Shown in pieces: positions 51,632 to 60,593 of a stretch of DNA of 64,000 nt. The position numbers and the translations under genes were made by a program. The notes beneath the pieces were generated by a model. It made no database searches, was not told where the DNA came from, and saw only the letters and a program-made list of their open reading frames with translations. Within the stretch, counting starts at the first letter, position 1, and every line of letters starts with the position of its first letter. This DNA is from Senimuribacter sp049852125 (GTDB lineage: Bacteria; Bacillota; Clostridia; Peptostreptococcales; Anaerovoracaceae): assembly GCF_049852125.1 (NCBI RefSeq), contig NZ_CP187532.1, positions 2,294,001 to 2,358,000 on the forward strand, given 5' to 3'.

Positions 51632-51853
51632 CTACAATTCTCTCTGCACCAACAGTTTAGCTAAAGCTCCTGCTTCTTCCTTATTCAGCGTAATGCCTTT
51701 GCCCATCTTCTCATGATCAGGAGCCCAATCTCTCAGATCATATTTAGCTGCCGCTCCATTCCAACTGATCAGATTCAGCTCTTTCCTCCAGCCCCTTGCG
51801 TTTTCCGATAAAATTCCTATTTCTTCTATAATATCATATTTAATATCAGCCAT
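51632..51853 (-). CDS. YdbC-type PC4-like nucleic-acid-binding protein
   Basis: A 73-residue protein: MADIKYDIIEEIGILSENARGWRKELNLISWNG, YDLRDWAPDHEKMGKGITLNKEEAGALAKLL. This is the PC4/YdbC fold that binds single-stranded DNA or RNA. It lies 3 bp after the ABC-F gene and is probably co-transcribed with it and with the flavin reductase. Confidence 0.88.
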   Translation of the reverse strand: MADIKYDIIEEIGILSENARGWRKELNLISWNGAAAKYDLRDWAPDHEKMGKGITLNKEEAGALAKLLVQREL

Positions 51854-51856
51854 AAT

Positions 51857-53695
51857 TTATCTCCTTTTATAATTTGCAATTTTTTCCGCCAACTCAGACA
51901 GATACTCCCACCGTTCCATCTTCTCCATCAATTCTATCTCCAATCGGCTTCTCTCCTCGGTCAAAGCAGCCAACTTGGAATAATCTGTGGCATTTTCCGC
52001 CATATCGGCTTCCGTCTGCGACAACTGCGCTTCTAGCGCTGCTATATCCTCCTCAATCGTCTCAAATTCCTTCTGCTCTTTGTAGGTAAAACGGGGACGC
52101 TCTGATTTCGTTTTGCTGGATAGATGGTCGTCCCCAGACGAAGCGACATCATTTCGTCTGACACCCTTTGATGACTGTGCAGACTTGGCGCGCCGCTTTT
52201 CCTGGGCCTGTTCTTCTTGCCTGCGGGCTTCATAGTCGCTGTAACTGCCGTTGTACGCTTTAATCTCTCCCTGACCTAGGAATGCAAAGGTTTTGCGGGT
52301 TACCCTGTCCAAAAAATATCTGTCATGGGACACCGCAATAACCGCTCCGGAAAAATCGTCTAAATAATCCTCCAATACAGACAAGGTCTCAATGTCCAGA
52401 TCATTCGTAGGTTCGTCCAGGATCAATACGTTGGGCGCCTGCATCAAAACGCTGAGCAGATAGAGCCGTCGCTTTTCACCCCCCGACAGCCGTCCGATTT
52501 CCACCGAGTGCATGTTCGACGGGAATAGAAAACGCTCCAGCATCTGAGCAGCCGAGAAGCTTCCACTTTCCGTGCGCACCGTACCGGCTATGTCAGCAAT
52601 ATATTTGATAACACGCACGCTCTCATCCAGCGCCTGATTCTCCTGTGAAAAATACCCGATTTTCACCGTTTCACCCTGAACCACTGTACCCGCGTCCGGC
52701 GTCACGTTACCCATAATCATGGACAGCAGCGTCGTCTTTCCGCACCCGTTAGGCCCTATGATCCCCAAACGGTCACCTCGCAGCAGGGTATAACTGAAGT
52801 CTTTGATCAAGGGGTTTCCGTCGTAGGCTTTCGCGAGGTCATGGATTTCGATAACCTTACGGCCGAGACGGCTGGAAACCGTATCAATTTCCAATTTAGG
52901 GTCATCGATAACTAGCTTACTGTCCTCCAGTTGATGGAATCGCTGTATGCGGCCCTTTGCTTTCGTAGTTCTTGCCTGCGCTCCGCGCCGTATCCACGCC
53001 AATTCCTTCTTATATATCGCCTGTCTCTTCCGCTCTGTGGCAAGAGCCATTTCACGGCGCGCCATCTTTGTCTCCAGATAATAATCGTAATTGCCATCGT
53101 AGCTAATCAAACAGCCATTATCAATTTCAACAATGCGATTCGTCACCCGATCCAAAAAGTACCGGTCATGGGTAATCATAAAGAGCGCGCCTTTAAAGTC
53201 TGACAGGAAATTTTCCAGCCAGCAAATTACCTCTGCATCCATATGATTCGTAGGTTCGTCCAAAATCAAAAGATTGCTGTCCGAAGTCAAAACAGCCGCC
53301 ATAGCGACCCGTTTTCTCTGACCCCCAGATAGCTGTCCCATTTTCTGATCAAAATCAAACATTGAAAGCCGAGTCAACATCGACTGACACTGATATGGTT
53401 CATAGCTCCTGCCCATTTCTTTTAGATATGCCTCAGCCTGTTCCAATACCGTCATCTCAGGATCATAAACAGGATTCTGCGGCAAATAGGCAGTCCTTAA
53501 ATCCTTTGACTTTGTAATCGTGCCATCTTCCGCCTCCATTGCTCCGGCGATAATCTTTAATAAGGTGCTTTTTCCCGTGCCGTTAACGCCGATCAGTCCG
53601 ATTTTATCCGTGTCGGCAATAGATAGATCAATACGGGTCAAAAGCGGTTTTTCAGTATAAGTTTTTTTGATATTTTCTGCGTTAAGTAAAATCAT
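51857..53695 (-). CDS. ABC-F family ATPase (ribosome-associated)
   Basis: ATG at 53695 gives MILLNAENIKKTYTEKPLL; the longer TTG frame to 53731 would start inside the promoter. The 612-residue soluble protein has two ABC domains (GVNGTGKSTLLKII with LSGGQRKRVAMA and LLILDEPTNHMD; GPNGCGKTTLLSMI with LSGGEKRRLYLL and VLILDEPTNDLD), separated by the ABC-F linker (RREMALATERKRQAIYKKELAWIRRGAQARTTK), and a C-terminal coiled coil. It acts on the ribosome in translation or antibiotic protection; it resembles Uup/EttA-type housekeeping members as much as resistance types. The promoter -10 box ends 6 bp before the start, so the mRNA looks leaderless. Confidence 0.93.
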   Translation of the reverse strand: MILLNAENIKKTYTEKPLLTRIDLSIADTDKIGLIGVNGTGKSTLLKIIAGAMEAEDGTITKSKDLRTAYLPQNPVYDPEMTVLEQAEAYLKEMGRSYEPYQCQSMLTRLSMFDFDQKMGQLSGGQRKRVAMAAVLTSDSNLLILDEPTNHMDAEVICWLENFLSDFKGALFMITHDRYFLDRVTNRIVEIDNGCLISYDGNYDYYLETKMARREMALATERKRQAIYKKELAWIRRGAQARTTKAKGRIQRFHQLEDSKLVIDDPKLEIDTVSSRLGRKVIEIHDLAKAYDGNPLIKDFSYTLLRGDRLGIIGPNGCGKTTLLSMIMGNVTPDAGTVVQGETVKIGYFSQENQALDESVRVIKYIADIAGTVRTESGSFSAAQMLERFLFPSNMHSVEIGRLSGGEKRRLYLLSVLMQAPNVLILDEPTNDLDIETLSVLEDYLDDFSGAVIAVSHDRYFLDRVTRKTFAFLGQGEIKAYNGSYSDYEARRQEEQAQEKRRAKSAQSSKGVRRNDVASSGDDHLSSKTKSERPRFTYKEQKEFETIEEDIAALEAQLSQTEADMAENATDYSKLAALTEERSRLEIELMEKMERWEYLSELAEKIANYKRR

Positions 53696-53701
53696 GATTC
53701 T

Positions 53702-53731
53702 ATTATATATGCTCTCATCGGTAAGATGCAA
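53702..53731 (-). promoter_or_regulatory. Promoter of the ABC-F gene, apparently leaderless
   Basis: TTGCAT (53731-53726), 18 bp and TATAAT (53707-53702) are followed by AGAATC and the ATG at 53695. The predicted transcription start coincides with the A of the start codon, and no ribosome binding site is present. Confidence 0.6.
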
Positions 53732-53761
53732 GTGGCGATTTAAATAAATCGCGCAAACGCA

Positions 53762-53799
53762 CGGAGGCCGCCGGAATCAATTTTTCCCGGCGGCCTCCG
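53762..53799. terminator. Strong GC-rich stem-loop between genes
   Basis: CGGAGGCCGCCGG (53762-53774) and CCGGCGGCCTCCG (53787-53799) are perfect 13-bp arms. No T-run follows on either strand, so termination would be incomplete or the stem protects the 3' end of the upstream transcript. Confidence 0.65.
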
Positions 53800-53853
53800 C
53801 ACAATTTAAGACATTTATTATTAAGAAAGGCACTTTACTATTTCAATCATCTG

Positions 53854-55080
53854 CTAACAAATCAATATGTACATCCAATGCGCCGCTACACCCGCACACA
53901 AACCGCCAATCGTATGGCATAGGATAGCATGGCCAGTCAAGTGACGGAATTTCAAGGAGTCCATCATCGCTACATGGGTGCTGAGATATCCACTCCAACA
54001 CATACACATAGCTGTAAATACCGCGATATCGTTTCCTGTGGCCAAACCGCCTTCTACCAGACCCGGCACCAGGCCAATGGCCGCGCCTGCCGCGCCCAGG
54101 GCTGTAATCGGCACAGAAATTCCTTCTGCAGAAGTAAAACCAAACAACGGAGACAACACTACATTAAGTTTTTCCGCTACCCATGGAAGGAATCCGATTC
54201 CCTCATAGGCCGCGCCGGTAAAGGTGCCGTCATCTGACGCGCCGTTAGTCAGCATCATAACAATCGTACAGATAATCAATACGCCCGGAATAATAGCTAC
54301 ACCCATAGAAACACCATTTTTGCCGCCTTCCAGCATAGCCTCCATAAAACGGCCTCCAACACTGCCGTTTCGAATAATTCTCTCGTTCATCGAAATTTCC
54401 ACGCCGGTATTCTTTACATCAGCTTTTTCTTCTGTGCCATACATTTTTTTCGTCTTGATCAACATAAGTCGAGCGCTGACAATACTGCCGATAATCGCGC
54501 CCAGATTTCCGATCAAAGCCGCCGCTGTATAGCTCCCTCCGTCAGGCGCTTTCAGGCCGATCATAAATGTAGTAATGATCATACCCATTCCGAAAGCCGT
54601 ACCGATATTCGTTAACGCCGGCAGCTGGTACTTCTTAAAATACCGCCGAAAATTATCATCCTCCGCCAAAGTAAGCACTGCAGGATTATCCGATAAATAT
54701 GTAGTCATAACGCCTACTACCGCCGCTCCAGGCAGACCATACAATGGCTTCATCAAAGGCGACAGAATTTTATTAATTGCTGCCACCACGCCAAATTCCG
54801 TAAGAAGACCCGCGACGGCTCCCGCTATTACTGCAATAGCCATAATATAAAAAACAGTATTCATCAGAAGATCGTAAGCAGTATTCAGCATGGTATTCAT
54901 CAAATTTACCGCGCCCATCCGGCTCCCTAAAACACCAAAGATAGCGCCAAATATCCCTAGAAATACCAGCGTTTCCAAGCTGAACGCTTTTTTTACGCGA
55001 ACTGTACTCTGTGCCTGCATTTCATTACCCATGGTCTTCTCTGCGCCGTTCGCCCTTTTTAAAGAAAGGTTTCCTTGCAT
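53854..55080 (-). CDS. Multi-pass membrane protein with nucleoside-recognition (Gate) domain
   Basis: ATG at 55080 (MQGNLSLKRANGAEK) follows AGGAGG; the frame to 55161 would invade the divergent promoter. The 408-residue protein has about ten membrane helices, with the pattern AAVVGVMTTYLSDNPAVLTLAEDD and AMLEGGKNGVSMGVAIIPGVLIICTIVMML, and CWSGYLSTHVAMMDSLKFRHL. It resembles the Clostridium CD0519/CD1768-type membrane proteins and, more distantly, spore maturation and nucleoside transporters. Substrate unknown. It is divergent from a LysR regulator. Confidence 0.8.
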   Translation of the reverse strand: MQGNLSLKRANGAEKTMGNEMQAQSTVRVKKAFSLETLVFLGIFGAIFGVLGSRMGAVNLMNTMLNTAYDLLMNTVFYIMAIAVIAGAVAGLLTEFGVVAAINKILSPLMKPLYGLPGAAVVGVMTTYLSDNPAVLTLAEDDNFRRYFKKYQLPALTNIGTAFGMGMIITTFMIGLKAPDGGSYTAAALIGNLGAIIGSIVSARLMLIKTKKMYGTEEKADVKNTGVEISMNERIIRNGSVGGRFMEAMLEGGKNGVSMGVAIIPGVLIICTIVMMLTNGASDDGTFTGAAYEGIGFLPWVAEKLNVVLSPLFGFTSAEGISVPITALGAAGAAIGLVPGLVEGGLATGNDIAVFTAMCMCWSGYLSTHVAMMDSLKFRHLTGHAILCHTIGGLCAGVAAHWMYILIC

Positions 55081-55200
55081 TTCATTCCTCCTAAATACTT
55101 GTATTTTTTCTGCAAATAGTGTATCATTATTAACAAAATTACAAAAGCAAATTTTTATCATCTTTTACATGACAAATCCAGATAGAAAGAAGCGTGTGCC

Positions 55201-56070
55201 ATGGAATCTAATTTGCAGAAATACCAGGCTTTTCTTAAAACCGTAGAATATGGCAGTTTTACTAAAGCCGCAGAACTTTTAAACTATTCTCAGTCAGGAA
55301 TCAGCCGCATGATCGCTGATATTGAAAAGGAATGGAATCTGACCTTGTTGGAACGAGGTAAAGCCGGCGTATGGCTCACTTCCCAAGGTGAAAAACTGTT
55401 GCCCTTTATTCAGTCCTTATGCAAAGAATACGATGCATTGATAGAACAGGTAGACGATCTTTCCGGACTTCATACCGGATTGATTCGCATCGCGACCTTT
55501 TCCAGCATTGCCACCCATTGGATTCCAAAGATAATTAAACATTTTCAGACCGACTATCCCGGCATTGACTATGAGCTGCTTATGGGCAATTATGAAGAAA
55601 TTGAAGAATGGGTTGTAAACGGCAGGGCAGACTGCGGCTTTCTTCCTCTGCCGATTCGCTCTCCGCTGGAAACCATTCATCTTGAAATGGACGAACTCCT
55701 TGTCGCCCTTCCCAAAGGTCATCCGCTGGAACACTGCGACAAATTCCCACTGCAGGCCCTTTGCAACGATCCTTTTATCCTTCCCAAAACCGGAAAAAGA
55801 ATCGATGTTGCCCAGATATTTACACGCCATCACCTATCGCCAAATATTCGATGCTCCACATTCGACGACTACGCTATTATGGCTATGGTGGAAAACGGCC
55901 TCGGTATCAGCATTCTGCCCAGCCTGATCCTAAAACGCGCGCCTTACAATATCATAACAAAACATCTGGAAGTACCCGCATACCGAAATCTGGCGCTGAT
56001 TCTACGAAGCCAGAAAAATGCTTCCCTTGCTGTAAAGCGCTTTCTAGAATATCTGGACTATCGAGAATAA
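55201..56070 (+). CDS. LysR-family transcriptional regulator
   Basis: The 289-residue protein has the LysR HTH (KYQAFLKTVEYGSFTKAAELLNYSQSGISRMIADIEKEWNLTLLER) and a substrate-binding domain (TGLIRIATFSSIATHWIPKIIKHFQTDYPGI). The start at 55201 is 121 bp from the divergent Gate-domain membrane protein, its likely target. The effector is unknown. Confidence 0.93.
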   Translation: MESNLQKYQAFLKTVEYGSFTKAAELLNYSQSGISRMIADIEKEWNLTLLERGKAGVWLTSQGEKLLPFIQSLCKEYDALIEQVDDLSGLHTGLIRIATFSSIATHWIPKIIKHFQTDYPGIDYELLMGNYEEIEEWVVNGRADCGFLPLPIRSPLETIHLEMDELLVALPKGHPLEHCDKFPLQALCNDPFILPKTGKRIDVAQIFTRHHLSPNIRCSTFDDYAIMAMVENGLGISILPSLILKRAPYNIITKHLEVPAYRNLALILRSQKNASLAVKRFLEYLDYRE

Positions 56071-56089
56071 AGTTGAAGCAGAACACAAA

Positions 56090-56120
56090 GAAAACGCTCC
56101 CCTTACGGCAGAGCGTTTTC
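56090..56120. terminator. Bidirectional terminator between lysR and bioY
   Basis: GAAAACGCTC (56090-56099) pairs with GAGCGTTTTC (56111-56120); the A-tract and T-tract within the arms give U-runs in both directions. Confidence 0.85.
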
Positions 56121-56138
56121 TTAAATATATTGAATTTT

Positions 56139-56711
56139 TTACTGTAGCTTCATAATGCGGCGCAGACGGTTGCTGAGCATTAAAGCCAATATCAGTTTCA
56201 GAATATCCGGTATAATAAAAGGAATCACGCACCAACCCAGAACCGCCATCAAGCCAATTGTTCCCGTGGTAGACGTATATACCGCCATGAACCAAATCGT
56301 TCCAAAGACAAAATAAATTACCATTGCGCAGATCATAGAAACAGCCAGCGCCCATGTTTTCCGGCCAATAAGCTTTTCCAATCCCCACATTGCCAGACCG
56401 GATAACAGAAATCCCACGATATATCCTCCTGTGGTCCCTGCCAGAATACCAATACCTCCTGTAAACCCCGAGAAAACCGGCAGTCCTATAGCGCCAAGCA
56501 GAATAAATATCAGAATAGCTAATGTTCCCCGTTTTCCGCCCAGCACGCCTACCGTTAAAAACAAACCAAACGTCTGCAATGTAAACGGCACGGTCAATGG
56601 AACAGATATCCACGAGCATACTGCCATCAAAACCGCAAACAACGCTATGAGTACCATATCATAGGTACGCAGCTTATCTCCATCTTTTACCGTCGTTGTC
56701 ATCGTCGTCAT
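56139..56711 (-). CDS. bioY: Biotin ECF transporter S component
   Basis: The 190-residue protein has six helices and the BioY patterns FTLQTFGLFLTVGVLGGKRGTLAILIFILLGAIGLPVFSGFTGGIGILAGTTGGYIVGFLLSG. BioY binds biotin and works with the ECF energising module, which is encoded elsewhere. AAGGAG precedes the start. No full BirA operator is evident; only one half (GGTTGACAAT) overlaps the promoter. Confidence 0.94.
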   Translation of the reverse strand: MTTMTTTVKDGDKLRTYDMVLIALFAVLMAVCSWISVPLTVPFTLQTFGLFLTVGVLGGKRGTLAILIFILLGAIGLPVFSGFTGGIGILAGTTGGYIVGFLLSGLAMWGLEKLIGRKTWALAVSMICAMVIYFVFGTIWFMAVYTSTTGTIGLMAVLGWCVIPFIIPDILKLILALMLSNRLRRIMKLQ

Positions 56712-56744
56712 ATCTTACTCCTTATCTTTTCTTTTTCAACAGTA

Positions 56745-56773
56745 AGTATAACGATATTCTCTATCATTGTCAA
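56745..56773 (-). promoter_or_regulatory. bioY promoter
   Basis: TTGACA (56773-56768), 17 bp and TATACT (56750-56745) on the minus strand. The -35 region GGTTGACAAT resembles one half of a BirA operator. Confidence 0.7.
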
Positions 56774-56956
56774 CCATTTTTTTCACAAAAGGTGACTATT
56801 ATTTGTTTTTATCGGCTACAGATTTTTTCCTAATTTATATCCCCGCACAAAGATGCAATGCAGCTTCCACAAATTGATCACCTTCTTCACAAATTCTTAA
56901 CTTGTATGCGCAGCTAAACAGGTATAAACTATTAAGAGAAGGAAGTGATTTATTTC

Positions 56957-57745
56957 ATGAAATTTGACATGCACTGCCACACTAAGGCAGGTTCTATAGA
57001 TGCTAAAGTTCCTATTGAGCAGTACATCCGCCTGCTGCATAGCAAAGGCTTCGACGGTATGCTGATCACTGATCATGACTCCTACAAGGGTTATCGCCAC
57101 TGGCTAGAGATCAAAGAATCTCTGCCGAAGGAATATCGTGATTTCACAGTGCTTCCGGGCGTAGAATACGATACGCGCGACGCCGGACATTTTCTGGTCA
57201 TCATGCCGGATCGCGTTTTCCTGCGCGTGCTTCAGGTGCGCGGCATGTCCATAGAACTGCTGGAACGAATTGTACATCATTACGGCGGTATATTAGGGCC
57301 CGCCCATCCCTTTGGCGCACGCAGCTCCAGCGCTATGTTCTGTAACAAGATTCGACGTAATCCGCATTTGATTAAAAAATTTGATTTTCTGGAGGGTTTC
57401 AATACCTGTGAAACGATTCATTCCAACCAGGTTGCGCAGCTTTTAGCGAAAAAATACGGAAAACAATGCTTCGGCGGCTCAGACGCTCATAAAGACGATT
57501 ATATAGGTATGGCTTTTACAGACTTCGATCGTGATATTACCTGTAACAATCAGTTGATCGCCTGTGTCAGGGAAGGCGGTATTGCCGCATTCGGCGGAAC
57601 AGAAAGAAAATTCCTGCGGAAGCACCGGCGTCGAAACTCCTTCGCCGCTACTTGGGGATTTAAAACTTATAACCGTTTCTTAGGCTTTCTGTATTCTCCT
57701 TACCGAAAGCTGAAAGTACGGAATTTATCCTTGCACCGCAAGTAA
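56957..57745 (+). CDS. PHP-domain phosphoesterase
   Basis: ATG at 56957 has AAGGAAG 11 bp upstream; an in-frame GTG at 56945 overlaps that site and is less likely. The 262-residue protein shows PHP metal motifs: FDMHCHTK, ITDHDS, LPGVEYDT, GPAHPFG, FLEGFNTCE and GGSDAHKDD. Such proteins hydrolyse phosphoesters or 3',5'-bisphosphates. The basic C-terminal tail (RKFLRKHRRRNS...KLKVRNLSLHRK) is unusual. It is followed by a terminator and stands alone. Confidence 0.88.
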   Translation: MKFDMHCHTKAGSIDAKVPIEQYIRLLHSKGFDGMLITDHDSYKGYRHWLEIKESLPKEYRDFTVLPGVEYDTRDAGHFLVIMPDRVFLRVLQVRGMSIELLERIVHHYGGILGPAHPFGARSSSAMFCNKIRRNPHLIKKFDFLEGFNTCETIHSNQVAQLLAKKYGKQCFGGSDAHKDDYIGMAFTDFDRDITCNNQLIACVREGGIAAFGGTERKFLRKHRRRNSFAATWGFKTYNRFLGFLYSPYRKLKVRNLSLHRK

Positions 57746-57784
57746 TCCTTTGGTAAAATATATATTGCAAAGTGATGCTTTTTG

Positions 57785-57816
57785 CTCGACCTTTGTCAAC
57801 GAAGGTCGAGTTTTTT
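57785..57816 (+). terminator. Terminator after the PHP gene
   Basis: CTCGACCTT (57785-57793) pairs with AAGGTCGAG (57802-57810), followed by six T residues. Confidence 0.9.
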
Positions 57817-57849
57817 GTAGGTAATCATATTATTTAGGAGAGAAACGTT

Positions 57850-59139
57850 ATGAATGAATCAAAAATCAAATCGAGCGGCTGGGCGCTTCTGCCCATCCTT
57901 GTATTCTTGGTCCTTTTTCTAGGCTCAGGTATCCTTCTCAACGACTTCTATACCATGCCGGCTGTCGTAGGCTTTCTGATCGCGCTGGCGGTAGCCTTCG
58001 TACAGACAAGAGACAAAAGCTTCAATGAAAAGCTGTCTATCGTTGCAAAAGGCGTCGGTGATGACAACATCATTACCATGTGTCTGATTTATCTGGCTGC
58101 CGGCGCTTTTTCCGGCGCTGTTTCTGCCGCCGGAGGCGTAGACAGTACGGTTAATTTGGGACTTTCCCTTCTGCCTCCCGGCATTGCGGTGATCGGACTA
58201 TTTGTTATCGGCTGCTTTATTTCTGTTTCTATGGGTACTTCCATGGGTACGATCGCAGCGCTTGCGCCTATCGCCGTAGGTATTTCAGAGAAAACCGGCT
58301 TTGCCATGGCGATCTGCATCGGCGCGGTTGTTTCCGGCGCAATGTTCGGAGATAATCTGTCTATGATCTCTGACACTACCATCGCCGCAGTACGTACGCA
58401 GGGCTGTGAAATGAAGGACAAGTTCAAGAGAAACTTTCTCATCGTCCTTCCCGCGGCCATCGCCACGATCATCATCCTGTTTTTCCTCACCAGAGGCAGC
58501 CAATTCACCCTTGAAGAGGAACTGACCTATAATGTTTTTCAGGTAGTTCCTTATATCCTTGTCCTCATCACTGCCCTCATAGGCATCAACGTATTCGTTG
58601 TATTGATCGGCGGCACGATCCTCTCTGTCATTGTAGGACTGCTGACAGGAACCCTGGAAATATCCAACGTATTCACCTCTATCGGCTCCGGTGTAACCAA
58701 TATGTATGATATTACGGTCATTTCCATTCTGGTAGCCTCTATCAGCGCTTTGGTCAAAGAAAACGGTGGATTTACCTTTATTCTGGAAAAAATACATCAG
58801 CGCGTACATACCTATAAGGGCGCCGAATTCGGCATCGCCGCATTGATATCTCTTGTAGACGCTGCAACAGCCAACAATACCGTTGCCATCGTAATCGCCG
58901 GACCTATCGCAAAAGAAATCAGCGATGACTACGGTATCGAGCCATCTAGAAGCGCCTCCCTGCTGGACATGTTTGCATCTGTATTTCAGGGGATTATCCC
59001 TTACGGCGCGCAGCTTTTATCCGCTGCTACTCTGACCGGCCTGACGTCCTTTGATATCATACCGTATCTGTTCTATCCTTATCTGATGGCAATCTGCGGT
59101 ATCGTGAGCATCATAATTTCTAAGAAAAAAGCAAACTGA
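57850..59139 (+). CDS. nhaC: NhaC-type Na+/H+ antiporter
   Basis: The 429-residue protein has about 11 membrane segments and the NhaC/ArsB-like motifs SMGTSMGTIAALAPIAVGISEKTG, AVVSGAMFGDNLSMISDTTIAAVRTQGCEMKDKFKRN and VDAATANNTVAIVIAGPIAKEI. It exchanges sodium for protons or a sodium-coupled organic acid. It is intact, unlike the copy at 41551-43066, and only distantly similar to it. AGGAG precedes the start. Confidence 0.92.
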   Translation: MNESKIKSSGWALLPILVFLVLFLGSGILLNDFYTMPAVVGFLIALAVAFVQTRDKSFNEKLSIVAKGVGDDNIITMCLIYLAAGAFSGAVSAAGGVDSTVNLGLSLLPPGIAVIGLFVIGCFISVSMGTSMGTIAALAPIAVGISEKTGFAMAICIGAVVSGAMFGDNLSMISDTTIAAVRTQGCEMKDKFKRNFLIVLPAAIATIIILFFLTRGSQFTLEEELTYNVFQVVPYILVLITALIGINVFVVLIGGTILSVIVGLLTGTLEISNVFTSIGSGVTNMYDITVISILVASISALVKENGGFTFILEKIHQRVHTYKGAEFGIAALISLVDAATANNTVAIVIAGPIAKEISDDYGIEPSRSASLLDMFASVFQGIIPYGAQLLSAATLTGLTSFDIIPYLFYPYLMAICGIVSIIISKKKAN

Positions 59140-59156
59140 TACACCAATATCACTCT

Positions 59157-59198
59157 AAAAAACTGGTACGTGTTTTATCTTAACCCGTACCAGTTTTT
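59157..59198. terminator. Bidirectional terminator
   Basis: AACTGGTACG (59161-59170) pairs with CGTACCAGTT (59186-59195) with flanking A and T runs. It separates the convergent nhaC and aminotransferase genes. Confidence 0.9.
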
Positions 59199-59224
59199 CA
59201 TTTTATAAACGACAGCCTATTTCT

Positions 59225-60412
59225 TTAAAAATATTCCTTTGCCAGTTCAGCAAACCGAGGCAAAGCGCCTTTGATCTTTTCTTCGGAAACGCAGTATGCC
59301 ATCCGTACATATCCCGGTCCGGCAAAAGAGCTTCCCGGCACCAACAAAAGGTTATACCGTTTCGCAGCGGCCACAAATTCCTTTTCATTTTCTACCGGAG
59401 ACTTCATCCATAAGTAGAAAGCGCCTTCCGGCTTAACACATTCAAAGCCTAAAGCGGTCAAACCTTCGTATAACAAATTGGCATTTTTCTCGTAATACGA
59501 AACGTCGCACTGCGCGTCTACACAGCGCTGAATCACCAGCTGCATCAAAGACGGCGCGTTAGTAAAGCCTCCTACACGATTGGCTACAGTTACAGCCTGA
59601 ATAAACTCCTCTGCCTGATCAGATTCATCAGGAACAACTACATAACCGATTCTTTCCCCAGGCAGAGACAATGACTTACTGTAGGAATACGCGACAACAG
59701 TATTGTCATAGTATTTTGTCATATAAGGTACGTCTACGCCGCCGAAAGCCAATTCTCTATATGGTTCATCTGACAACAGATAAATTACGGTTCCAAATTC
59801 CTCCTGTTTCTTCTTCAGAATATCCGTCAGTCCCTTAATTACCTCCTCTGAATAAACCGCTCCGGTCGGGTTATTGGGATTATTAACGATAACCGCCTTC
59901 GTCTTCGACGTGATCTTTGCCTCAAATTCGTCTAATCTAGGCATGAATCCCCCTTCCGGATTCGGTGACACTTCTACCGTAACGCCGCCGTAGGTCCTGA
60001 TATAGTTGCCGTATTCCAGGAAATACGGAGCAAATACAATTACCTCATCCTCCGGATTCAGCATAGTTCTGAGCAAAATGTTCAAAGCGCTGCCGGCGCC
60101 TACCGTCATAATGATATTATTCATATTAAAGCTTGTTCCAAAGCGTCTGTTCAAATTATCCGCTATGGCTTCTCTAGTCTCCGGAAAACCGGCATTGCTC
60201 ATATAGCCATGTACATAGAGGGGATCCTCATTTTCAATAATATCGATAATAGCCTCTTTTACCTCTGCCGGAGCCGGTACGCTGGGATTACCTACGCTGA
60301 AATCGAAGACATTTTCCGCTCCATACTCGTCGGCCATCCTCTTACCTTCCTCAAACATAGCTCTGACCACAGAACTGTTAGCCACTAATGGCTCCATCTT
60401 TTTTGAAATCAT
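59225..60412 (-). CDS. Pyridoxal-phosphate aminotransferase, class I
   Basis: The 395-residue protein has FDFSVGNPSVPAPAEV, VNNPNNPTGAVYS, LSDEPYRELAF, the PLP lysine in SYSKSLSLPGERIGY and MAYCVSEE. It is a class I/II aminotransferase of the aspartate/aromatic type. Lying beside iorBA, it may supply aryl-pyruvates from aromatic amino acids (inference). Substrate is not certain. Confidence 0.9.
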   Translation of the reverse strand: MISKKMEPLVANSSVVRAMFEEGKRMADEYGAENVFDFSVGNPSVPAPAEVKEAIIDIIENEDPLYVHGYMSNAGFPETREAIADNLNRRFGTSFNMNNIIMTVGAGSALNILLRTMLNPEDEVIVFAPYFLEYGNYIRTYGGVTVEVSPNPEGGFMPRLDEFEAKITSKTKAVIVNNPNNPTGAVYSEEVIKGLTDILKKKQEEFGTVIYLLSDEPYRELAFGGVDVPYMTKYYDNTVVAYSYSKSLSLPGERIGYVVVPDESDQAEEFIQAVTVANRVGGFTNAPSLMQLVIQRCVDAQCDVSYYEKNANLLYEGLTALGFECVKPEGAFYLWMKSPVENEKEFVAAAKRYNLLLVPGSSFAGPGYVRMAYCVSEEKIKGALPRFAELAKEYF

Positions 60413-60538
60413 CTTACTTTACCTGCCTTTTCATAATTTAATAACTATATTTTACTGCTTTCTTCTTCAAATGGAAAGAAAAATTTTTCCGAAAAATCAA
60501 TTTTTTTATGACATGATAGGCAATTTTCAAACTATGCA

Positions 60539-60585
60539 AAAAACAGTCAGAGACTGCGAGAAAACCTCACAGCCTCTGAATAAGC
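60539..60585 (-). terminator. Terminator of iorAB
   Basis: CAGAG-CTG-GAG and CTC-CAG-CTCTG arms (imperfect 13-bp stem with a GTTTT loop) are followed by ACTGTTTTTT on the minus strand. Confidence 0.75.
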
Positions 60586-60593
60586 AAAAGGAT

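Noticed and set aside
56745..56790. BirA operator at bioY
   Set aside because: Only one half-site (GGTTGACAAT) is visible; the mirror half at the usual distance is missing.
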